Of a stretch of 64,000 bases of DNA, positions 58,561 to 64,000 are shown piece by piece. A program made the translations under genes and the position numbers. The stretch is taken from positions 1 through 64,000 of the forward strand of contig CAWCTH010000011.1 in assembly GCA_963798445.1 (NCBI GenBank). Direction: 5' to 3'. Each line of letters opens with the position of its first letter. The stretch's first letter is position 1. Source of the stretch: DASXAI01 sp963798445 (GTDB lineage: Bacteria; Actinomycetota; Acidimicrobiia; Acidimicrobiales; Ilumatobacteraceae). The notes beneath the pieces are model-generated. The model did no database searches. It had not been told where the DNA came from and saw nothing but the letters and a program-made list of their open reading frames with translations.

Positions 58561-59649
58561 GGAGCGGCGGGGGCGGTGGTGGCGGCGCGAAGGGCGGCAA
58601 AGGCGGCGGCGCGAAGGGTCGCGGTGCGAAGGGCCGCGGTGCGAAGCCGGCCAAGCGCCAGTCGCCGGCCGCCCAGAAGGCGATCGCCGGCCGCAAGGCC
58701 AAGAGCCAGAGCGCGACGTCGCGCCAGCCCGGCGGGCGCCCGGGGACCCGTCAGGCCGCGTCCCGGCAGCCGTCCTCCCGCCAGCCGTCCTCCCGCCAGC
58801 CGTCCTCCGCCAGCCGTGCGCTCCCGCCAGCCGTCCTCTCGCCAGCAGGGCGCCCGGCCGCCGTCGACCCGCCAGCAGCGCGAGCGCGAACGCAGCCTCG
58901 GCGGCGAGCAGGTCGAGGGTCGCCAGGCCGTCCGGGAACTGCTGCTGGCGGGCCACCGCAAGGTGCGCGAGCTGTGGGTCGCCAACGACGTCGAGGACGC
59001 CGGCGTGATCGCCGACATCGTCGATCTCGCCACCGACCAGCGGGTCCCCATCATGGAGGTCAGCCGCAACAAGCTCGAGGCCCAGGCCCGCAGCGAGGCA
59101 CCTCAGGGCATCCTGGCCAAGGCGGCGCCGCTGCCGGAGTCGGAGCTGGACGACCTGGCCCGACCCGGCACCGCGCCCGGCGCGCCGGTGCCGTTTCTGG
59201 TGGCCGTCGACGGCGTCACCGACCCGGGCAACCTCGGCGCACTGCTGCGCTCGGCCGACGGTGCCGGTGTCACCGGGATCATCCTGCCCAAGCACCGAGC
59301 GGTGCACGTGACGCCCACCGTGGCCAAGGCCGCCGCCGGCGCCATCGAGCACCTGCCCATGGCGGTGGTGCCGGGCCTGCCGGCGGCGCTGCTGCGGGCC
59401 AAGCAACTCGGCTGCTGGATCATCGGCCTGGACGACGCCGCCGACCGCTCGCTGTTCGAGCTGGACGATCTCGGCCGCCAGCCGGTCGTGGTCGTACTGG
59501 GCGCCGAGGGACCGGGGCTGTCGCGCCTGGTGCGGGAGCGTTGCGATCTCGTCGTGAGCATCCCCATGCTGGGACACCTGCCGTCACTCAACGTCTCGGC
59601 GGCGGCGGCGTTGGCGTGCTACGAAGTCGCCCGCCAACGCGCAGGGTGA
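58557..59649 (+). CDS. rlmB: 23S rRNA 2'-O-methyltransferase RlmB-like (SpoU), N-terminal frameshift
   Basis: The GTG at 58557 overlaps the ispF stop and opens a Gly/Lys/Arg-rich tail (AKGRGAKGRGAKPAKRQSP) with SRQPS repeats. Near 58812 one repeat reads CCTCCGCC where its neighbours read CCTCCCGCC. Restoring the C joins this frame to the main one at 58576-59649. There the substrate domain (EGRQAVRELLLAGHRKVRELWVAND) and SPOUT domain follow: DGVTDPGNLGALLRSADGAG, VVLGAEGPGLSRLVRERCD and LPSLNVSAAAALACYEVAR. It methylates ribose of 23S rRNA in the family. Confidence 0.9.
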
Positions 59650-59670
59650 CGGGTACCGTGACCAGGCAGC

Positions 59671-59743
59671 GCCGGGTTAGCTCATCAGGCAGAGCAGCGG
59701 TCTTGTAAACCGCAGGTAGCGGGTTCGAGTCCCGCACCCGGCT
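59671..59743 (+). tRNA. tRNA-Thr (anticodon UGU)
   Basis: The acceptor stem is GCCGGGT/ACCCGGC with discriminator T. The D arm is GCTC/GAGC, the anticodon loop CTTGTAA (anticodon TGT) and the T arm GCGGG-TTCGAGT-CCCGC. All stems are fully paired, and no CCA is encoded. It follows rlmB by 21 bp. Confidence 0.95.
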
Positions 59744-59802
59744 CCCGAGCCAGCGTGCGGGGGGTCCTTGTATTGCATCGCCCTGCCAGGCAGGCTGTCG
59801 CC

Positions 59803-60078
59803 GTGGCCCTCACCGATCACGAGCAGGCAGTGCTCGACTTCGAGCGGAGCTGGTGGACGGAAGATGGCGTCAAGGAGGTGCTCATCGAGGAGCGCCTCGA
59901 GATGACCTCCAGCCGGTACTACCAGGTGCTCAACGAGCTGCTGGACCGCCCGGACGCCCTCGACCACGACCCGCTGGTCGTGCGCCGCCTGCGCCGGTTG
60001 CGTGACCGCAAGCGCCGGGCCCGCCTCGACGCCGCCTCCACCGCCACGGCCGGCGGGCGCTTCGAGGTGGAGCGGTGA
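59803..60078 (+). CDS. DUF3263 protein
   Basis: The 91-residue protein has the DUF3263 core LTDHEQAVLDFERSWWTEDGVKEVLIEERLEMTSSRYYQVLNELLD in order (WW, KE..I...L..S..RYYQ.LN), followed by a basic tail (RRLRRLRDRKRRARLD). DUF3263 is restricted to actinobacteria and looks like a small DNA-binding protein. The GTG at 59803 starts the family domain; an upstream ATG at 59755 adds unrelated residues. The stop overlaps the next GTG. Confidence 0.9.
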   Translation: MALTDHEQAVLDFERSWWTEDGVKEVLIEERLEMTSSRYYQVLNELLDRPDALDHDPLVVRRLRRLRDRKRRARLDAASTATAGGRFEVER

Positions 60079-60624
60079 GCAGTCGCCGGCCACCCCCGCC
60101 GCGGCCGGGCGCCAACATGGCGGCGCGCGGTGCCCTCGTCGTCGTCGTGGCCGTGCTGCTGGGTGCCCTCATCCTGAAGAACGGCTTCGACTCGTCGGCG
60201 TCGGTCAACACCGGCGGCTCCAGTGCCACCACCACGTCCACCATCGCCACGACCACCACCATCGCCACGACCACGACGACGGTGAACAAGGCCAGCTTCA
60301 CGGTGCTCGTGGCCAATGCATCGGGAACATCGGGCGCGGCCGGCCGGTTGAGCGAGAAGATGGCCTCCGATGGTTTCACGATGGCCGAACCGGTCACCGC
60401 CACCGCCAAGGTGGACACGACGACGGTGTACTACCTGAGCGGCTACGACGCGGCCGCCGCCGCGGTCGCCGCCTACCTGAACGTCGGCGCCGCCCCAGCC
60501 GATGCCCGAACCGAAGCCGGTGCAGGATCTCGGTCAGGCCCAGGTACTGGTGAACGAGGGTCGCGACATCGCGTCGTCGGCGGCAACCCCCGCCGCCACG
60601 ACCACAACCGCCGCGCCGGGCTGA
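60075..60624 (+). CDS. LytR_C-domain membrane-anchored protein (frameshifted tail)
   Basis: From the GTG at 60075 a membrane anchor (GALVVVVAVLLGALILKNGF) is followed by a Thr-rich linker with repeated IATTTT units and a LytR_C domain (FTVLVANASGTSGAAGRLSEKMASDGFTMAE). The frame then shifts near 60495, and the tail PKPVQDLGQAQVLVNEGRD ends at the TGA at 60622-60624. LytR_C domains occur in cell-wall-related proteins of actinobacteria. DUF3263 and LytR_C neighbours recur together in this phylum. Confidence 0.82.
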
Positions 60625-60628
60625 TCCG

Positions 60629-60814
60629 ATGGCGCAGCAGCCCGAACCGCCGGCCCGGCCGTGGTGGTTGGTGCCGCTGGTCGTCGTCCTCGCCTTCTTC
60701 GGCGTGGTCTTCCTGGTGCGCACCGTCATCGGCATCGTCACGGGCGCGCTCACCATCGTGGTGGCCGTAGCGCTCGTGGCCTTCGGCGTCTACTGGTTCA
60801 CGAAGAAGGACTGA
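60629..60814 (+). CDS. Small two-span membrane protein
   Basis: The 61-residue protein begins with a Pro/Trp-rich leader and has two hydrophobic spans (LVPLVVVLAFFGVVFLV and GALTIVVAVALVAFGVYWF) ending KKD. It follows the LytR_C gene by four bases and may share its transcript. No family recognised. Its 3' end overlaps the convergent glycerate kinase by 17 bp. Confidence 0.65.
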   Translation: MAQQPEPPARPWWLVPLVVVLAFFGVVFLVRTVIGIVTGALTIVVAVALVAFGVYWFTKKD

Positions 60815-61789
60815 GCCGCTCGGCCACCGCGTCCTCGATGCAGGCCGCCGCGGTGGCCAGCGCCCGGTCCCGGCCGAAGCGCTCCACGAGCGAGATGGCG
60901 TCGACGCTCGGCGGCGCGTCGTCGAACACCTCGCCGGCCACGACCAGCACGTCCACCCCCACCTCGGCGGCCAGCTCCATCACGCCGCCCACCACCTTGC
61001 CCTCGAAGCTCTGGGCGTCCAGGAAGCCCTCGCCGGTGACGACGAGGTCGACCTCGGCCATGCGCTCGGCCAGGTCCAGCTCGTCGGCGATGACGTCGAA
61101 GCCGCTCACCAGCGTGGCGCCGACCACGCCCAGGCCGCCCGCCAGCCCACCGGCGGCACCACCGCACTCCAGGTCCAGCACGTCGACGCCGTAGTCGTCG
61201 AGGTACACCTGGGCCAGGCGCTCCAGGCGGCGCGTGAGCAACTTCACCTGAGCCGGCGAGGCGCCCTTCTGGGGCGAGAAGACCTCGGCGGCGTCGACGA
61301 AGCGGGTTCGGACGTCGCACGCCGCGACCAGCTCGATGCCGCGGATGCGGCCGGGGTTCCACAGCGCCCGGATGGCCCCGAGCCCACCGTCGGTGGTGGC
61401 CGAGCCACCCATGCCGACGAGCACCCGCTTGGCGCCGGCGTCGAGGGCGGCGGCGATGAGCTCGCCGGTGCCGTGGGTCGTGGCGGCGATGGGATCGTTG
61501 CCGTCCGGCGCCACCCACCAATGCCAGGCCCGACGCCTGGGCCATCTCGATGACGGCCGTGCGCTTGTCGAGCCGCCACCATGCCTCGACGGCGTCGCCA
61601 AGAGGCCCCATCACGATGGTGCGGCGGTTGCCGCCACCGAGCACGTCGAGTGTTCCCTCGCCGCCGTCGGCCAGCGGCAGCGCACTCGCCGTTCCGCCGG
61701 CGCGCGCGACGCCGCGACACACGGCAGCGGCGGCATCGGCCGCCGTCACGGTGCCTCGGAACTTGTCGATGGCGGCGAGCACTCGCATG
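60798..61789 (-). CDS. Glycerate kinase (GlxK/GarK family), frameshifted
   Basis: The ATG at 61789 begins MRVLAAIDKFRGTVTAADAA ... PLADGGEGTLDVLGGG, the family start. After ASGLALVGG the frame shifts near 61512 and resumes as APDGNDPIAATTHGTGELIA ... VLVGMGGSATTDGGLGAIRAL. It ends with AEVDLVVTGEGFLDAQSFEGKVV, all conserved in glycerate 2-kinases. One base change rejoins a ~330-residue protein of normal family length. It phosphorylates glycerate for entry into glycolysis or the serine cycle. Confidence 0.88.
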
Positions 61790-61827
61790 GGCAGACATCG
61801 ATGGTACGGGCGGTTTACGCTCCCGCG

Positions 61828-63270
61828 ATGTCCGATGATCTCGTGTGGCTCGACGCCACCGCTCAGGCCGACCTCATCCGCACGGGCGCGGCCAGCGCCA
61901 GGGAACTGGTTGATGCCGCCATCGACCGGATCGAGCGCGTCGACGATCGTCTCAACGCCGTGATCCATCCGCGCTTCGACAAGGCGCGGGCCGAGGCCGA
62001 CGGGCCGTTGCCCGACGGCCCCTTCCGGGGCGTGCCCTTGGTGTTGAAGGACCTCGGGATCTACAGCGCCGGCGATCCGTACCACGGCGGCACCCGGCTG
62101 CTGCGCTCGCTCGGGTACACGGCCGATCACGACAGCTACCTGACGCAGAAGTTCCGCGCCGCCGGCTTCATCGCTGTCGGTCGAACCAACGTGCCCGAGC
62201 TGGGCACCACCATCACGACGGAGTCGCTGGCGTGGGGACCGGCGCGCAACCCGTGGGACGTGGACTACTCGACCGGTGGCTCGTCGGGCGGTTCGGCGGC
62301 GGCGGTGGCGGCCGGCTTCGTGGCCGTCGGGCACGCCAACGACGGCGGCGGATCCATTCGAGTACCGGCCGCCAACTGCGGCCTGGTCGGGTTGAAGCCG
62401 AGCCGGGCCCGGGTATCCGACGGCCCTGACGCCGGCGATTCGTGGATGGGCGGCACCATCCAAGGGGCGGTGACGCGGACCGTGCGCGACTCGGCCGCGG
62501 TGCTGGACGCCATCGCCGGCTACATGCCGGGCGACCCGTACACGGCGCCGCCGCCGGCCCGGCCCTTCGCCGCCGAGGTCGGTGTCGATCCGGGCTCGTT
62601 GCGCATCGGCCTGCTCGACCATCCCGCGTCGGGCATACCGGGCGATCCTGACTGTGCGCAGGCGGTGCAGGCCACCGGCAAGCTGCTCGAGTCGCTCGGT
62701 CACCGGGTGGAGATCGCCCACCCGGCGGCATGGGCGATGCCGAGGTGCGCTCAGCGCTTCGTGACGATCGTGTCGGCGTCGACCGCCGCCGAACTGGACC
62801 ACTGGGAGTCGGTGGCCGGTCGGCCGCTCACGACCGACGACATCGAGCACGGCAACCTCAGGCTCCAGGAGATCGGGCGGTCAGTGCCCGCGCCCGACTA
62901 CCTCGCCGCCGAGGTGGCGTTGCAGCGCTGGTGCCGGCGCATGCTGGAGTGGTGGCATCCGCTCGACGGCTCCGCCGGCTTCGACGTGCTGGTCTCGCCG
63001 GTGCTCAACGGTCCGCCGCCGCCCATCGGCTACCTGACCGAGCCGAAGCACGGCGACCGCTCGGTTCGTCGCCATGCTGCAGTACACGTCGCAGTTCAAC
63101 CTCACCGGGCAGCCGGCGATCAGCCTGCCGCTGCACTGGACGGCGGGGGGTCTCCCCGTGGGCGTGCAACTGGTCGGCGGCTTCGCCGCCGAGGCCGTGC
63201 TTTGCGGTTGGCGAGCCAGCTCGAGGCGGCCCAGCCCTGGGCCGAGCGCCATCCGCCCGTCCACGGCTGA
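61828..63270 (+). CDS. Amidase signature family protein, two compensating frameshifts
   Basis: From the ATG at 61828 the protein reads as an amidase-signature enzyme: catalytic Lys in VPLVLKDLGIYSAGDPYHGG, the Ser-cis-Ser in DYSTGGSSGGSAAAVAAGF, and AANCGLVGLKPSRARVS. Near 63065 the frame changes to give FNLTGQPAISLPLHWTAGGLPVGVQLVGGF, the conserved C-terminal block. Near 63205 it returns to the first frame for LASQLEAAQPWAERHPPVHG. Net length is about 480 residues, normal for the family. Amide substrate unknown. Confidence 0.88.
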   Translation: MSDDLVWLDATAQADLIRTGAASARELVDAAIDRIERVDDRLNAVIHPRFDKARAEADGPLPDGPFRGVPLVLKDLGIYSAGDPYHGGTRLLRSLGYTADHDSYLTQKFRAAGFIAVGRTNVPELGTTITTESLAWGPARNPWDVDYSTGGSSGGSAAAVAAGFVAVGHANDGGGSIRVPAANCGLVGLKPSRARVSDGPDAGDSWMGGTIQGAVTRTVRDSAAVLDAIAGYMPGDPYTAPPPARPFAAEVGVDPGSLRIGLLDHPASGIPGDPDCAQAVQATGKLLESLGHRVEIAHPAAWAMPRCAQRFVTIVSASTAAELDHWESVAGRPLTTDDIEHGNLRLQEIGRSVPAPDYLAAEVALQRWCRRMLEWWHPLDGSAGFDVLVSPVLNGPPPPIGYLTEPKHGDRSVRRHAAVHVAVQPHRAAGDQPAAALDGGGSPRGRATGRRLRRRGRALRLASQLEAAQPWAERHPPVHG

Positions 63271-63351
63271 AGTCAGCCCGGTTCTCGCCCGAACCGACGC
63301 GCGTTGTCCGTCACATACGAGGACAAAGCGCATCAGTTCGCTTCGTGGGGG

Positions 63352-64000
63352 CTAGGCGGTGCGGGGCTCCTCGGCCAGTGAGGCCAGGGGCGGGCGCTCG
63401 ACGTGGGTCATCGGCAGCGGCTCGAGGCCGGGCCGCCGCAGCGTGGCTTCGGCACCGATGCCGCTCAGCCGGGCCTTCACGAACGCCGTCTGCATGATGG
63501 CCAGCGCTTGGGGCGAGAGCTCGTCGAGGGTGCGGTTGCGGTGCACCCGCACCCCGAGGTCCACCTGGGCGATGCTGCTCAACCCGAAGCGCGCCGAGAT
63601 GTCGATCAGCAGCCCGAGATCGACGCCGTAGCCCTGCACGAACGGCACCGCCTCCAGCACCTTGCGTCGCCCGCCGTACTCGCCCGACAGCGGCTGCACG
63701 ATGCCGCTCAGGTGCGGGTGGAGCAACGCGATCACCGGCCGGGCCACCAGCTCGGTGTTGCGGCCACCGGCGCCGACCATGCCGTCGACGGGCGGTCGTA
63801 GAAGCCCTTGGTGAACCCGACGGCGGGCTCGGTCAACAGCGGGCCGAGCAGGCCGATGACGAAGCGGGCGCCGAAGTTGGTGATGTCGGCATCGCACCAC
63901 ACGACGATGTCGCCGACGGCCGCGCTCAAGCCCTTCCACATCGTCTCGCCCTTACCCGTGCGGGCGCCGAGCTCGGGCAGCAGGTCGCTCGAGAGCTCCA
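63352..64000 (-). CDS. gpgS: Glucosyl-3-phosphoglycerate synthase, 5' end off window, frameshifted
   Basis: The N-terminus lies beyond base 64000. The visible part starts LGARTGKGETMWKGLSAAVGDIVVWCDADI (metal-binding DAD) and VGFTKGFYDRPS. It shifts frame near 63795 and resumes as VDGMVGAGGRNTELVARPVIALLHP, IVQPLSGEYGGRRKVLEAVPFVQGYGVDLGLLIDI and QVDLGVRVHRN. These blocks identify GpgS, which makes glucosyl-3-phosphoglycerate for glucosylglycerate and methylglucose lipopolysaccharide. The UDP-glucose-binding N-terminus is not seen. Confidence 0.88.

Noticed and set aside
59755..59802. ATG at 59755 as the DUF3263 start
   Set aside because: The added residues are unrelated to the family and begin 12 bp after the tRNA-Thr; the GTG at 59803 opens the conserved domain.
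1..64000. CRISPR arrays
   Set aside because: I found no set of regularly spaced repeats; the repeats seen (41248-41320, 25585-25628) are short, tandem or imperfect.

Overview
The window is high-GC, densely coded DNA from an actinobacterium, most likely of the Acidimicrobiia. The evidence is a DUF3263 protein beside a LytR_C-type protein, a glucosyl-3-phosphoglycerate synthase, an ispD-ispF-rlmB run next to a Crp-type regulator, an EccC/FtsK-like ATPase with an FHA-like domain, and many GTG starts with ATGA/GTGA overlaps. The class-level placement is an inference from gene content, not a phylogeny.

Bases 1-3300 are ordinary chromosome: the end of a FAS1 protein, a cyclophilin, a YcaQ-like DNA glycosylase and an MpaB-type oxygenase. 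At 3309-3381 lies a tRNA-Lys gene, and from there to about 26 kb the window is accessory. Beside the tRNA sits the wreck of an integrative element: a xis-int pair with frameshifts, an int gene that has lost its C-terminus, and an IS110-family (IS1111-type) insertion sequence in the middle of int. The IS has a long structured non-coding end that could encode a bridge (seek) RNA. Next (6479-9400) is a separate 2.9-kb element with two coupled tyrosine recombinases. Its ends carry 13-bp inverted arms and a 10-bp directly repeated core, so its predicted circle junction is a 36-bp dyad with 16-bp arms. After it come scattered genes: VOC protein, two methyltransferases, SMP-30 protein, an EXORDIUM-like three-gene operon, an orphan 312-residue protein, a cyclase-ATPase-TPR regulator, cupin, SDR, a broken vapBC next to an intact vapBC, a thioesterase and a TauE/SafE permease, with gene fossils between them.

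From about 25.7 kb the content is more core-like: BrkB, MBL-fold and DUF389 proteins; a delta-60 repeat secreted protein whose 3' end abuts an HTH gene at a rearrangement junction; AraC+VOC; TrmO; a lipoprotein; MarR divergent from a DrrAB-type exporter; a sigma-like HTH protein; and a solitary EccC-like ATPase. A purine/amide group follows (N-carbamoyl hydrolase-like, XdhD-type molybdenum hydroxylase, SsnA-like amidohydrolase, LLM oxidoreductase). Then comes a tyrosine catabolic group: Lrp regulator, 4-hydroxyphenylpyruvate dioxygenase, HisC-like aminotransferase and homogentisate dioxygenase, with an arylsulfotransferase convergent to it. The last 8 kb hold an ABC exporter, dienelactone hydrolase, Crp, ispD, ispF, rlmB, tRNA-Thr, DUF3263, LytR_C, glycerate kinase, amidase and gpgS.

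A cross-cutting feature is the number of single-base frameshifts in otherwise conserved genes (FtsK/EccC, arylsulfotransferase, ABC permease, rlmB, LytR_C, glycerate kinase, amidase, gpgS, delta-60 signal peptide). Many are probably indel errors of the assembly, so the frameshifts in the mobile region should be read with that in mind.
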